Source: ATM1 sp003577165 (GTDB lineage Bacteria; Armatimonadota; Fimbriimonadia; Fimbriimonadales; ATM1). Taken from it: a stretch of DNA of 64,000 bases. A model generated the notes under the pieces. That model did not search any database. It saw only the letters and a list, made by a program, of their open reading frames with translations, and was not told the origin of the DNA. The position numbers and the translations under genes are program-made. Where the stretch lies: contig SZPM01000004.1 in assembly GCA_030263715.1 (NCBI GenBank), positions 1-64,000 on the forward strand. The letters run 5' to 3'. The stretch's first letter is position 1. The number at the start of each line of letters is the position of its first letter. Shown in pieces: positions 51,577 to 60,920 of this stretch.

Positions 51577-53589
51577 ATGGGCGACCTCGCTGAGCGGGCA
51601 AGATTCCTTCGAGAACAACTCAACCATCACAACTACCTTTACTATGTTCTCGACAGGCCCGAGATCTCCGATGCCGAATGGGATGCGATGTTCGCTGAAC
51701 TCAGGCGGATCGAAGATGAGCATCCAGAACTGCGCACGCCGGATTCGCCGACCCTCCGTGTGGGTGCGCCGCCCAGCACCAAGTTCGCTTCGCACCGGCA
51801 CCGCGTCCCAATGCTCAGTCTGGACAACGCGTTCGACGAGGAGGAACTGCGTGCCTTCCAAGCCCGTCTCCTGCGCTTCCTTGGTAAAGGCCCGGATTTT
51901 CCAATCGAGTACTTCGGCGAACTGAAGTACGACGGATTGTCCATATCCATCACGTATCGCGACGGCGTCCTCGAGAAGGTAGCGACACGCGGGGACGGCG
52001 AAACGGGAGAAGAGGTGACGGCGAACGGACGAACGATCCGCTCGATCCCTCTGAAACTTCGAAAGGACATCGCCGGCACGATCGAAGTGCGCGGCGAAAT
52101 CCTCATGGAGAAGAGGGAATTCGAGCGCGTGAACGCAGACCTGATCGCAAAGGGCGAACAGCCATACGCAAACCCGCGGAACACCGCTTCAGGTTCCATT
52201 CGACAACTGGACCCGAACATCACTGCCAGTCGAAGGCTGAGTTTCTTCGCTTGGGGTTTTGGTGACACGGGTCCCCTGGAGTTCCAAAAGCAGAGCGAGA
52301 TGCTGGCTTGGCTGTCGGATGCAGGATTCCGAGTCGGTGAACACTCCATACGGCTGCAGGGCATCGAGGAAGCGGTGAAGTTCGCTCGAGAGACCGAAGC
52401 GCTGCGTCCGAATCTCCCATTCGAGATCGATGGCCTCGTCATCAAGGTGAACGACATTGCGCTGCAAGAGGAACTGGGCTCGACGGCTCGTGGTCCTCGA
52501 TGGGCGATAGCCTACAAGTTCCAGGCCGAGAAGGCCTCGACGCGTCTACTGGACATCACCTGGCAGGTTGGCCGCACGGGCGTCGTGACGCCCGTGGCCG
52601 AACTCGAGCCTGTCCGCGTGGGCGGGGTGACGGTGAGTCGAGCCACGCTGCACAACATTGAGGACATCCGAAGAAAGGACGTGCGAGTCGGCGACGTCGT
52701 CCTGGTTCAGCGAGCGGGTGACGTCATCCCGGAAGTGGTCGGTCCGATCATGGACGAGGGGCACGGACAGCGTCCTGAGCCGGAGCCCCCCACCCACTGT
52801 CCGACCTGCTCCACAGCGTTGCGGCGATCTACGGGTGAAGTGGCGCTGCGTTGCGTCAACCGCAAGTGCCCAGCGCAGGTTGCGGAGCGCATCGTTCATT
52901 TTGTTTCCCGATCCGCTCTCGACGTGGAAGGACTCGGCGAGAAACTCGTGCTCCGACTGCTGGAATTGGGCTTCCTCAGTGACACGAGCGACATTTACAG
53001 GCTGCATGTGAGACGCGAAGAACTCATCCAGCTCGAAAGAATGGGTGAACAGAGCGTGTCGAATCTGCTGAATGCGATCGAAGCGAGCAAGACTCCACCT
53101 CTGAATCGGCTCATCTACGCTCTCGGCATTCGGCACGTCGGCGAAACGGCGGCCTTCTCGCTGGCGTCGAAGTTTGGATCGCTTGAGAAGCTTCTCAACG
53201 CAACATACGAGGAACTCCTTGAAGTGCCGGACATCGGCCCGAATACGGCAGGAGAGATCGTCGCCTTCTTTCAGGATGAGGACAACAGGAGGCTGATCGC
53301 CGACCTGCTGAACTTAGGCGTGCGACCTGCAACTCCCACGCAGTCGGAAGTAACTGTTTCCCTTTCGGGGAAGACGATTGTCCTGACGGGCAAACTCGAG
53401 AGGATGACTCGGGAGGAAGCCGAGGAGATTGTGCGGCTCGCCGGCGGCCGCGCGGCGAGCAGCGTGAGCAATCGGACCGATCTGGTCGTAGCCGGGCCGG
53501 GCGCCGGCTCGAAACTGGACAAGGCAAAGGAGTTGGGTGTCCCAGTCATGAGCGAACAAGAATTCCTCGAGATGATGGGGAGAGCGTGA
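51577..53589 (+). CDS. ligA: NAD+-dependent DNA ligase LigA
   Basis: The replicative ligase, 670 residues. Domains: Ia (HHNYLYYVLDRPEISDAEWDAMF, NAD binding), the adenylation domain with the active-site Lys in EYFGELKYDGLSIS (~KYDG), OB fold (GRTGVVTPVAELEPVRVGG), four-Cys zinc finger (CPTCSTAL...CVNRKCPAQ), HhH domain (GIRHVGETAAFSL) and C-terminal BRCT (GKTIVLTGKLERMTREEA). All elements are intact. It overlaps the glycosylase gene by 4 bp (GTGA). Confidence 0.98.
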   Translation: MGDLAERARFLREQLNHHNYLYYVLDRPEISDAEWDAMFAELRRIEDEHPELRTPDSPTLRVGAPPSTKFASHRHRVPMLSLDNAFDEEELRAFQARLLRFLGKGPDFPIEYFGELKYDGLSISITYRDGVLEKVATRGDGETGEEVTANGRTIRSIPLKLRKDIAGTIEVRGEILMEKREFERVNADLIAKGEQPYANPRNTASGSIRQLDPNITASRRLSFFAWGFGDTGPLEFQKQSEMLAWLSDAGFRVGEHSIRLQGIEEAVKFARETEALRPNLPFEIDGLVIKVNDIALQEELGSTARGPRWAIAYKFQAEKASTRLLDITWQVGRTGVVTPVAELEPVRVGGVTVSRATLHNIEDIRRKDVRVGDVVLVQRAGDVIPEVVGPIMDEGHGQRPEPEPPTHCPTCSTALRRSTGEVALRCVNRKCPAQVAERIVHFVSRSALDVEGLGEKLVLRLLELGFLSDTSDIYRLHVRREELIQLERMGEQSVSNLLNAIEASKTPPLNRLIYALGIRHVGETAAFSLASKFGSLEKLLNATYEELLEVPDIGPNTAGEIVAFFQDEDNRRLIADLLNLGVRPATPTQSEVTVSLSGKTIVLTGKLERMTREEAEEIVRLAGGRAASSVSNRTDLVVAGPGAGSKLDKAKELGVPVMSEQEFLEMMGRA

Positions 53590-54455
53590 CTCGCGCCGAT
53601 CTCGTTCCCTTCAATGAACTCGACGTCGAGTTGACCGTTGGTAGCGGACAGGTGTTTCGATGGCGCCGACGAGGAGAATCGTGGATCGGGACGGACGCAG
53701 GCAACGTCATCCTCGCCACGCGAACGTCGAGAGGATGGCGCATCGAGTCATGGCCGGATGACTCGGCAGGTTGGAGCTTCTTTCGCCTCGATCAGTCGCT
53801 CGCCGACATCGAGCGAGAAATCTGCCGCCTCGACCCGAAAATTCGAGACGTGGTGAAGAGACACCGCGGCCTTCGCGTCGTGCGCCCCGCGCATCCAGAG
53901 GAGGCCTTCTTCAGTTTCCTGTGCACGCCGAACAACCATCTCTCGAGGATCTTTCGAATGGTGTGGGTCCTCGGCGACCGGGGACAACCCCTCGGGGACG
54001 GCGTCACGCAGTTCCCAACCGCCCAGGTTCTATCCCGTCTCTCCGAGCACGACCTGCGGGAATGTGGTTTCGGATACAGGGCTCGCACGATCGTCAATGC
54101 GGCGAGGGAGTTAGCATCGCGCCCACGCGGCTTCTTAACCCGACTTCGGTCGCAGCCATACGACGTTGCAATAGCCTCCCTAATACAGTTCGACGGCATC
54201 GGGCGAAAACTCGCGGACTGCATCGCCCTCGTTGGGTTGTGGCACTTGGAGGCCGTTCCCGTGGACACCCACCTCTGGAAATCTGCGTGCGAACTGTACT
54301 TTCCTGAGTGGCAAGGTAAGGCGCTCACTGAGAAAAGGTACGAGGCTGTCGGCCGTCTCTTCCGTGAGAGTTTTGGCGATCTCGCAGGTTGGGCCCATCA
54401 GTATCTGTTCTATGACAAAATCCTGTCTTATCGGCGTGGCCGACCGCCTGTTTAA
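53586..54455 (+). CDS. 8-oxoguanine DNA glycosylase, OGG1 type
   Basis: A 289-residue glycosylase/AP lyase that removes 8-oxoG opposite C. The N-terminal OGG domain has LDVELTVGSGQVFRWRR. The helix-hairpin-helix-GPD core reads FDGIGRKLADCIALVGLWHLEAVPVDTHLW, with catalytic K208 and D227, in OGG1-like context (human equivalent K249/D268). FFSFLCTPNNHLSRI is also typical. OGG1 homologues are uncommon in bacteria compared with Fpg. The GTG start overlaps the ligA stop. Confidence 0.9.
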   Translation: MTRADLVPFNELDVELTVGSGQVFRWRRRGESWIGTDAGNVILATRTSRGWRIESWPDDSAGWSFFRLDQSLADIEREICRLDPKIRDVVKRHRGLRVVRPAHPEEAFFSFLCTPNNHLSRIFRMVWVLGDRGQPLGDGVTQFPTAQVLSRLSEHDLRECGFGYRARTIVNAARELASRPRGFLTRLRSQPYDVAIASLIQFDGIGRKLADCIALVGLWHLEAVPVDTHLWKSACELYFPEWQGKALTEKRYEAVGRLFRESFGDLAGWAHQYLFYDKILSYRRGRPPV

Positions 54456-54462
54456 CCTCACG

Positions 54463-55323
54463 ATGGCAAACCTCGTTTTCTGTTGGCTTGCGGTGTTCGG
54501 ATGCTACCGGGCAGAGGTGGCCCCATCATCGCTCGAGCCGCCGCAGACGAAATTCGAGTTTGCGCTTTCTGACCCCGCCATACAGGAAAGCAGCGGACTC
54601 GCGCACTCGATTGCCGCCCGCAAACTCTGGTGGACTCACAACGATAGCGGCGATACCGCACGTTTCTTCGCATTCACCGATGAGGGCAAAGTGGCTGGTG
54701 AATTTGCATTGAAGGGTGCAACCGCGACGGATTGGGAGGACATGGCCGCGGCGCGCGTCAGCAACAAGAACTACCTATACTTCGGCGACATCGGTGACAA
54801 TCGGAAGCAGCGCGCGTTCGTCGTTGTCTATCGTGTTGAGGAGCCTACTTTGGAGACGCCGAAGGCGGAACTGAATCGGTTCGACAGGTTCGAATTGGAG
54901 TATCCGGACGGGCCCAGGGACTGCGAGACGCTGCTTGTGTTTCCAAATGGCGCAATCGAACTCGTGTCGAAAGAGTCTTCTGGAGCCTCCCGCGTTTACC
55001 GAATCGACAGTCCGAAACTGAAAGGCCGCAACAAAATGAAGTTCGTTGGAGTGGCCGAATTTGAAAAAGGCCCTGGCCCAGCGTCCCTCGCAACCGGTGG
55101 CGCAGTCAGCCTAGACGGCAAGCGTGTCGTCGTCCGAACGTACACGTCCGCAAGGATTTGGTCCGTCCCGGAAGGCGGACGCTGGATGGACGGCACTCCG
55201 ACTGTGATTCCCGTTACCGGGGAGTTCCAGGGCGAGGCGATCACATTCGATCCGGGCGGCAACTCCTTATGGACGACGAGCGAGGGTTCCCCCTGTCGTG
55301 TGAGCAGGACCGCGATCCGCTGA
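54463..55323 (+). CDS. Putative lipoprotein/exported beta-propeller-like protein
   Basis: A 286-residue exported protein. The N-terminus MANLVFCWLAVFGCYRAEV could be a lipoprotein signal (VFGC) though not a perfect lipobox. The body has propeller-like repeats: ESSGLAHSIAARKLWWTHNDSGDTARFFAF, TDWEDMAAARVSNKNYLYFGDIGDNRKQR, RDCETLLVFPNGAIELVSKES and GEFQGEAITFDPGGNSLWTTSEG. These fit the esterase-like/phytase-type propeller family in a general way. ATG 54463, 8 bp after the glycosylase stop, is chosen; an ATG at 54412 is possible. Confidence 0.6.
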   Translation: MANLVFCWLAVFGCYRAEVAPSSLEPPQTKFEFALSDPAIQESSGLAHSIAARKLWWTHNDSGDTARFFAFTDEGKVAGEFALKGATATDWEDMAAARVSNKNYLYFGDIGDNRKQRAFVVVYRVEEPTLETPKAELNRFDRFELEYPDGPRDCETLLVFPNGAIELVSKESSGASRVYRIDSPKLKGRNKMKFVGVAEFEKGPGPASLATGGAVSLDGKRVVVRTYTSARIWSVPEGGRWMDGTPTVIPVTGEFQGEAITFDPGGNSLWTTSEGSPCRVSRTAIR

Positions 55324-55372
55324 GTGAGGCGCGCCGGAGGTTCCCCCTCCCGGTGGTATAACCCCCCAGGGC

Positions 55373-56962
55373 ATGGAACCGATTCGATCTCACGTAAATC
55401 CACGCTCACCCGACTTCCACGCGAATTCCGCCGCATACGACGCCCTGACCCAACGATTGCAGGAAGTGCGCGGCATCGTGCGCCTCGGAGGTCCAGAGAA
55501 GGCGCGTGCGCTTCAACACGAGCGTGGGAAACTCACGGCGCGCGAACGCATTGAGCGACTCATCGACCCCAACACGCCTTTTCTCGAACTCGGAATGCTC
55601 GCAGCGTGGGAGATGTACGAAGGGGAAGTGCCTTCGGCGGGGATCATCACGGGCATCGGCCAAATCTCCGGCCGCGTGTGTGTGATCGTCGCGAACGACG
55701 CGACGGTCAAGGGCGGGACGTACTATCCGATGACGATCCGCAAGCACCTGCGCGCTCAAGAGGTTGCTCTTGAGAATCGCCTGCCCATCGTCTATCTCGT
55801 CGACTCGGGAGGCGTCTTCCTTCCGATGCAGAGCGAAGTGTTTCCCGACAAAGAGCACTTCGGTCGAATTTTTTACAATCAGGCAAGGATGTCCGCTGCG
55901 GGCGTCTATCAGATCGCCGCAGTCATGGGAATGTGCACCGCCGGCGGCGCCTATGTGCCCGCAATGAGCGACGAGAACGTCATCGTCAAGGGCACGGGGA
56001 CCATCTATCTCGCGGGTCCCCCCCTGGTCAAGGCCGCGACCGGCGAGGAAGTGTCGGCCGAAGACCTGGGAGGGGGGGAAATGCACTCCCGCGTGAGCGG
56101 CGTGACGGACCACCTCGCTCAGGATGACGACCACGCCCTTGAGATCGTTCGCAACATCGTCGAGACGCTGCCGAGCCCGAATGCGATGGCGGCGCCGTTC
56201 GCTGTCGAGGAACCACTGTTCGATGCGGCGGAAATCATGGGCATCATCCCACCTGATCCCCGATCGCCCTATGAAGTGCGCGAGGTGATCGCGCGCCTGG
56301 TGGACGGCTCGCGATTCCACGAATTCAAGAAGGAGTACGGCACGACACTTGTGTGCGGATTTGCGAGGTGGATGGGATTTCCGGTCGGCATCCTCGCTAA
56401 CAACGGCGTGCTCTTCAGCGAAAGTGCACTGAAAGGCACTCATTTCATCGAACTCTGCTGTCAGCGACGGACGCCGCTCGTGTTCCTGCAAAACATCAGT
56501 GGCTTCATGGTGGGGAAGCGATACGAAGAGGGCGGCATCACGAAGGACGGAGCGAAAATGGTGCAGGCCGTTTCCGCGGCGTCAGTACCGAAACTGACGG
56601 TGATCATCGGCGGCTCGCACGGAGCGGGGAACTACGCGATGTGTGGGCGCGCCTATGGTCCACGGTTCCTCTTCAGCTGGCCTAACTCTCGAATATCGGT
56701 GATGGGCGCGGAACAAGCGGCTCAAGTTCTCATCACCATCAAGGAGATGAAGGGTCAAATCTCCGATGAGGAGAAGAGAGCCATAGGCGATCCGGTTCGC
56801 GAACAGTACGAACGCGAGGGCTCACCCTACTACGCGACGGCGCGGCTGTGGGACGACGGCATCATCCTGCCGACCGAGACGCGAACAGCGATCGGGCTCT
56901 GCCTTTCGGCCTCGCTTCATGCAGAAGTTAGCCCAACGGAGTGGCCGGTCATCCGGATGTAG
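55373..56962 (+). CDS. Acyl-CoA carboxylase carboxyltransferase, methylcrotonoyl-CoA type
   Basis: A 529-residue biotin-dependent carboxyltransferase beta subunit. The sequence VDSGGVFLPMQSEVFPDKEH, GRIFYNQARMSAAGVYQIAAVMG, TAGGAYVPAMSDENVIVKGT and AGPPLVKAATGEEVSAEDLGG matches methylcrotonoyl-CoA carboxylase beta more than propionyl-CoA carboxylase. It would act in leucine degradation with a biotinylated alpha subunit, which is not in this window. Where the family often has SCTAGG, the preceding residues read MGMCTAGG. TATAAC lies 10 nt before the ATG. Confidence 0.88.
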   Translation: MEPIRSHVNPRSPDFHANSAAYDALTQRLQEVRGIVRLGGPEKARALQHERGKLTARERIERLIDPNTPFLELGMLAAWEMYEGEVPSAGIITGIGQISGRVCVIVANDATVKGGTYYPMTIRKHLRAQEVALENRLPIVYLVDSGGVFLPMQSEVFPDKEHFGRIFYNQARMSAAGVYQIAAVMGMCTAGGAYVPAMSDENVIVKGTGTIYLAGPPLVKAATGEEVSAEDLGGGEMHSRVSGVTDHLAQDDDHALEIVRNIVETLPSPNAMAAPFAVEEPLFDAAEIMGIIPPDPRSPYEVREVIARLVDGSRFHEFKKEYGTTLVCGFARWMGFPVGILANNGVLFSESALKGTHFIELCCQRRTPLVFLQNISGFMVGKRYEEGGITKDGAKMVQAVSAASVPKLTVIIGGSHGAGNYAMCGRAYGPRFLFSWPNSRISVMGAEQAAQVLITIKEMKGQISDEEKRAIGDPVREQYEREGSPYYATARLWDDGIILPTETRTAIGLCLSASLHAEVSPTEWPVIRM

Positions 56963-56964
56963 CC

Positions 56965-57801
56965 GTGAACTGGCGAGACATTGGCGACTCAGGAAGGCGG
57001 CTCCGATTTGCGTTCATCGGAAACTTCGCCGATGGCGAACTGTACGAAGTGATGATGCGCTCCGCTTTCGTCGCAGACGGTTTGGACGCCGAGTACCTCT
57101 CCTTAGACACGTCGGCTGCAGATTTTGCTGACTGCGTTCGACATCTCATCGCCAAGGGCTTTTTGGGCGCAAACATCGGCGTGCCCCACAAGCCCGCAGC
57201 AGCAAGGATGGCGGAGAGTTTCTTCATTGTCCGCCACGGAATGGCTACGGCCAACGCCCTCCTGTTTCGAGAGGGCATCTACGGACAGAACACGGAAGTC
57301 GCGGCGGTAAACACTCTGCTGCGAGACGTCGAACCCGGGACCGCTCTCATCCTGGGCGGCGGCTCGGCCGCGCGCAGCGTGATTGCGGCTCTGCTCGAAA
57401 CCGGATGGAGAGTGAAGCTCTGGAATCGAGGCGCGGCGAAGATGCGCCTGCTGCAAACGACGCTCGCAAAACTCGGTGACGTCGAAATTTCCGCAACGCC
57501 GACGCCTGCCGGATGCAGACTCATCGTCAACGCGACGTCCCTCGGCAAGCGAGTCGGCGAGCAGCCTTCCGTCGAATGGCAACACGTTCAGAAAGGCGCG
57601 GTCGCGTTCGACTTGGTCTTCCGCGAGAAGCGCACCGAGTTCCTTCGTGCCGCGAGTCTCCGAGGACTCCGTGTCATAGACGGTCGTGAGATGCTGGTCG
57701 AGCAGGCTGCGATCGCATACGAGTGGTGGCTTCAAGGAGAGGCTCCGCGTACTGCGATGCTGCGCGCCGTTGGATTGGCCGGCCCGCGAGATAAGTTCTA
57801 A
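56965..57801 (+). CDS. Shikimate dehydrogenase-like protein with altered substrate site
   Basis: A 278-residue AroE-fold protein. The catalytic lysine is present (GANIGVPHKPAA, K76) and the NADP-binding loop reads ILGGGSAARSVIAALLETGW. The HSxSP substrate-binding motif is absent (GNFADGELYEV), and the NTD motif that supplies the catalytic Asp reads NTE (E111). Substrate may therefore differ from shikimate (quinate or a related hydroxyacid); true AroE cannot be assumed. GTG 56965, 2 bp after the carboxylase stop, is the likely start; GTG 56941 is an alternative. Confidence 0.72.
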   Translation: MNWRDIGDSGRRLRFAFIGNFADGELYEVMMRSAFVADGLDAEYLSLDTSAADFADCVRHLIAKGFLGANIGVPHKPAAARMAESFFIVRHGMATANALLFREGIYGQNTEVAAVNTLLRDVEPGTALILGGGSAARSVIAALLETGWRVKLWNRGAAKMRLLQTTLAKLGDVEISATPTPAGCRLIVNATSLGKRVGEQPSVEWQHVQKGAVAFDLVFREKRTEFLRAASLRGLRVIDGREMLVEQAAIAYEWWLQGEAPRTAMLRAVGLAGPRDKF

Positions 57802-57809
57802 AGGAAAAC

Positions 57810-58490
57810 GTGGTCTACGCGGTTGTGTGCGCTCTCGCGCTGTGGCTGACATCGCGGCTGACGCTTGACGGCGCAATCGCAGCAGCGATCGTAGGAGGCA
57901 CGCTTTGGGAGATCACGGGATTCCGATTGGCTGGCCCCCTTTTGACATTCGCTTTGGGATCGATGCTGCTCGAACGCGTTCTGAGCCGACCTGAACGCGA
58001 CCATTCCGATTCTCGCCGCGCAACGCAGGTCATCGCGAACAGTGGGCCTGCACTCGTTTGCGCGCTACTTTCTTGGTATCTTGAGGATCCGAGATTCGTC
58101 GTCGCGGGCTCAGCCTCGCTCGCTGCCGCGTGCGCGGACACATTCGCGACTGCAGTGGGGATGAGATTCGGCGCGGAGCCAAGGTCACTGCTGAGCAGGC
58201 GTCACGTTCCAGTGGGAACAGAGGGGGCGGTGTCCGCAATCGGCCTTGCCGGTGCGGCGATCGGAGCGACGCTTGTGGCATTCGTCTTCGCAATTGCTGG
58301 ACCGAATCGGAGTGTACTGTGGATCGCCGCCGTCGGCTTCGTCGGATGCCTTGTGGATAGCGTTCTCGGCGAACTCTTCCAGAGCAAAGCGCGCGGCGAC
58401 CGGTCGTTCGTTCGACTGTCGAATGACCTGGTGAATCTAATCACCACCTCGTTCGCCGCGTTCCTTGGCTACGCTCTTTCGGAGATTTGA
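57810..58490 (+). CDS. DUF92 family integral membrane protein
   Basis: A 226-residue protein with about six hydrophobic helices, matching DUF92 (TMEM19/VTE6-like). Motifs include AACADTFATAVGMRFG (the ADTxATxxG signature), SRRHVPVGTEGAVSAIGL and CLVDSVLGELFQ. Plant VTE6 is a phytyl-phosphate kinase; bacterial members are presumed prenyl-phosphate enzymes. AAAGGA precedes GTG 57810. The 3' end overlaps the convergent peptidase by 22 bp. Confidence 0.82.
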   Translation: MVYAVVCALALWLTSRLTLDGAIAAAIVGGTLWEITGFRLAGPLLTFALGSMLLERVLSRPERDHSDSRRATQVIANSGPALVCALLSWYLEDPRFVVAGSASLAAACADTFATAVGMRFGAEPRSLLSRRHVPVGTEGAVSAIGLAGAAIGATLVAFVFAIAGPNRSVLWIAAVGFVGCLVDSVLGELFQSKARGDRSFVRLSNDLVNLITTSFAAFLGYALSEI

Positions 58491-59887
58491 GCAAGGCGAT
58501 ACAAGATGTGCGCGTAGATCTTACTCATCTTCAAAAGGTGCGACACCTTGATCCTCTCGTCGTGTTCATGGGCGGGGCCGTCGCCGGGCCACCCTGTCCC
58601 GATGCTGACCGTGTTCGGAACCGCGCGAGCATAAGTTCCTCCTCCCATCGTCGTTGGCGCGGACTCCATGTCGCCTGTTTCAATTCGATATGCCTCCACG
58701 ATGGACAGCACAGGCTCTCGGTCCAGCGGGAAATAGAGGGGGGCGCTGTCCGTCATCGAAGCGAGTTCCGCCCCGGGGATGGTCTTCTTCATGTAGGCCC
58801 CGCACCTTCGTCTGAGATCCTCACCAGACCATGTGACTGGATACCGAACGTTGACCGTGAATGCGATCGCGTCACCTTCCGTCTCTGCGAGGGCGAGATT
58901 CGAAGTCAACTCTCCCGACTCGGTGTCGTTTCCGTGAATGCCGAGGCCGGCACCGCTCATGTGTCCGATCGCCGCGATCGATTGGTAGAGAGCCTGATCT
59001 TCGGGTGGCGCGAGGTCGCAAGCGACTTTGAGTGCGCGAACGATTGCATTGTCGCCGAGGAACGGCTGCGAACCATGAGCGGCGCGGCCCTTCGCACGCA
59101 CGTTTACGGCTCCGTTCTCGACCGATATGGAAACGTTCTCATCCCAGTAGTTCGCGCAGATCTCTTCCACTCGGCTTCGATGCGGTTCTGAGAAACTCAG
59201 CCTCATTTGACAGTCGTCCGGAACGATGTTCGGCCTGGACCCGGCAGCGATTTCGACGATCTGAAGTGGGCCCTTCGGTTTGGGGATGCGAACGGTGAGG
59301 TTGGCGATGCCCTTCTCACCGTGCACCAGTGGCCAACCTGCGTCAGGTGCAACTCCGTACGTCGGCGCCTCTTCGACTTGAAAATATCGCTCGACGCACT
59401 TAAACCCGCTCTCCTCATTGCATCCGAAAACGATTCGCAGTCGCGCGGGCAATGGCGCGCCCGTTTCCTTCAGTGCTCGCGCAGCGTACATCGCGGCCAC
59501 GGTCGGGCCCTTGTCATCGACCGCGCCGCGAGCGTACAGGTACTCGCCGTCGATTTCCGCCCCGAACGGCTCATGTTTCCACCCGGTCCCAACTGGAACG
59601 ACATCGAGATGCCCAAGCGCCATCACCATCGGCTCTGCATCTCCGAACTCGGCATGCCCCGCATAGCCCTCCACGTCTCGACATCGAAAGCCCCACGACT
59701 CGCTCTTTGCAAGCGCCCAGTCGAGTGCCTCCCGAAGGGAATGCCCGAAGGGGGCGTTCGGCTCCGGCTCGCCTTCGACAGAGGGGATTTGCAGGATCTC
59801 TCGAGTGTCCTCGATGAGTTCTTGCTCGTGCGCTTCCAACCAGGCTTGTGCGCTCGCAACTGGTTCCGGTCTTGCTTGCATGTTCAC
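58469..59887 (-). CDS. M20 family dipeptidase, PepV/Sapep type
   Basis: A 472-residue zinc dipeptidase. Metal motifs: MALGHLDVVPVG (His, Asp), GAVDDKGPTVAAMYA (bridging Asp), FGCNEESGFKC (catalytic and metal Glu), GVAPDAGWPLVHGEKG (Asp) and GGGTYARAVPNTVSIG with the late His in EHDERIKV. PepV cleaves dipeptides with hydrophobic residues and is cytosolic. GTG 59887 sits 7 nt from a TATGCT box; ATG 59881 is the alternative. The long upstream open frame to 60376 is not supported. Convergent overlap with the DUF92 gene. Confidence 0.9.
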   Translation of the reverse strand: MNMQARPEPVASAQAWLEAHEQELIEDTREILQIPSVEGEPEPNAPFGHSLREALDWALAKSESWGFRCRDVEGYAGHAEFGDAEPMVMALGHLDVVPVGTGWKHEPFGAEIDGEYLYARGAVDDKGPTVAAMYAARALKETGAPLPARLRIVFGCNEESGFKCVERYFQVEEAPTYGVAPDAGWPLVHGEKGIANLTVRIPKPKGPLQIVEIAAGSRPNIVPDDCQMRLSFSEPHRSRVEEICANYWDENVSISVENGAVNVRAKGRAAHGSQPFLGDNAIVRALKVACDLAPPEDQALYQSIAAIGHMSGAGLGIHGNDTESGELTSNLALAETEGDAIAFTVNVRYPVTWSGEDLRRRCGAYMKKTIPGAELASMTDSAPLYFPLDREPVLSIVEAYRIETGDMESAPTTMGGGTYARAVPNTVSIGTGWPGDGPAHEHDERIKVSHLLKMSKIYAHILYRLAQISERA

Positions 59888-59894
59888 GGTGCGA

Positions 59895-59935
59895 AGCATA
59901 CCGTCAGCATCCTGGGGGGGAGGGTTCGGTATGCT
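59895..59935. promoter_or_regulatory. Inverted repeat carrying mirror-image -10 boxes of pepV-like and kpsF-like genes
   Basis: AGCATACCG (59895-59903) and CGGTATGCT (59927-59935) are perfect 9-bp inverted arms separated by 23 bp. Each arm contains TATGCT in the outward direction. The left box ends 7 nt before GTG 59887 of the peptidase, and the right box 6 nt before ATG 59942 of kpsF. This gives a symmetrical divergent, apparently leaderless promoter pair. Confidence 0.45.
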
Positions 59936-59941
59936 CTCGCC

Positions 59942-60904
59942 ATGTTGCCGCGCCTCAAGGCGACGCTGGTCCAGGAAGCGCAGGAAATCCTGCGGCTTGC
60001 CGATCGCCTTAACGGCGACTTTGAAACAGCCGCGAAATGGATGCTCGAATGCGATGGACGCGTCATTCCTGCAGGCATTGGGAAAGCGGGTGACATCGCA
60101 AAGAAGTTCGCGAGCACCTTGAGCAGCACCGGAACGCCAAGCCTCTTCCTCCATCCCGCTGAAGCGGTCCACGGAGACCTCGGGATGGTGACGAGCAGAG
60201 ACATCGTCGTTCTGTTCACAAACAGCGGCGAAACCGAAGAGATCCTGCGGTTGTTTCCACCACTGAGGCAGATAGGCGCCAGAACGATTCTCGTCACGGG
60301 TCGGCCGCATAGCACCGCTGCGCGACTGAGCGACTTGGTTCTCGACGTCAGCGTCGAGAGGGAAGCATGCCCGCACAATTTAGCGCCCACGACGAGCACG
60401 ACCGTCATGCTCGCGCTCTCCGACGCACTCGCGCTCGCTGTGATGCAGGAACGGAACTTCACGAAGGACGATTACGCGCTCTACCATCCAAGCGGCGCTT
60501 TGGGTCGCCGACTGCTGATGAAGGTAACAGATGCGATGCGCCCCTGGGACGACATCGCGACAGTGGGAAGGGAGACGCCCGTGGTGGACGTCCTTCGTGC
60601 GATCACCTCCGCGGGGGTCGGAGCGGCGTGCGTCGTGGAGCCCGATCGAACTCTCGTCGGCCTAATCAGCGACGGCGACATCCGTCGAAGGCTCCTGGAA
60701 TCTGGCGCCGATGTGCTCTCGATGAAAGCGGAGAACCTAATGACTCCGAACCCGAGGACGGTGCCCGCCACGATGACCGCAGTCGAGACGCTGGAATTAT
60801 TTGAAAGTTTGCCCCAAAAAATTGGCGAAATGCCAGTCATCGACGACGGAAAGGTGGTCGGACTGGTGATGCTCAAGGATCTCGTTCGCCTCGGGCTCCG
60901 TTAG
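59942..60904 (+). CDS. KpsF/GutQ/KdsD-like sugar-phosphate isomerase
   Basis: A 320-residue protein with an N-terminal SIS domain (GIGKAGDIAKKFASTLSSTG, HPAEAVHGDLGM, TNSGETEEIL; ~45-180) and two C-terminal CBS repeats (~200-320). This is the layout of arabinose-5-phosphate isomerase, which makes the Kdo precursor of lipopolysaccharide. Signature residues include the catalytic His in the HPAEAxHGDLG block and YALYHPSGALGRRL. Its presence supports a lipopolysaccharide-type outer membrane. ATG 59942 follows a TATGCT box at 6 nt. Confidence 0.92.
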   Translation: MLPRLKATLVQEAQEILRLADRLNGDFETAAKWMLECDGRVIPAGIGKAGDIAKKFASTLSSTGTPSLFLHPAEAVHGDLGMVTSRDIVVLFTNSGETEEILRLFPPLRQIGARTILVTGRPHSTAARLSDLVLDVSVEREACPHNLAPTTSTTVMLALSDALALAVMQERNFTKDDYALYHPSGALGRRLLMKVTDAMRPWDDIATVGRETPVVDVLRAITSAGVGAACVVEPDRTLVGLISDGDIRRRLLESGADVLSMKAENLMTPNPRTVPATMTAVETLELFESLPQKIGEMPVIDDGKVVGLVMLKDLVRLGLR

Positions 60905-60920
60905 GCGCCACCGGGCAGGG

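Noticed and set aside
59888..60376. Long N-terminal extension of the peptidase frame over the kpsF-like gene
   Set aside because: It has no homology and runs antisense to a recognisable isomerase; the PepV family starts near 59887/59881.
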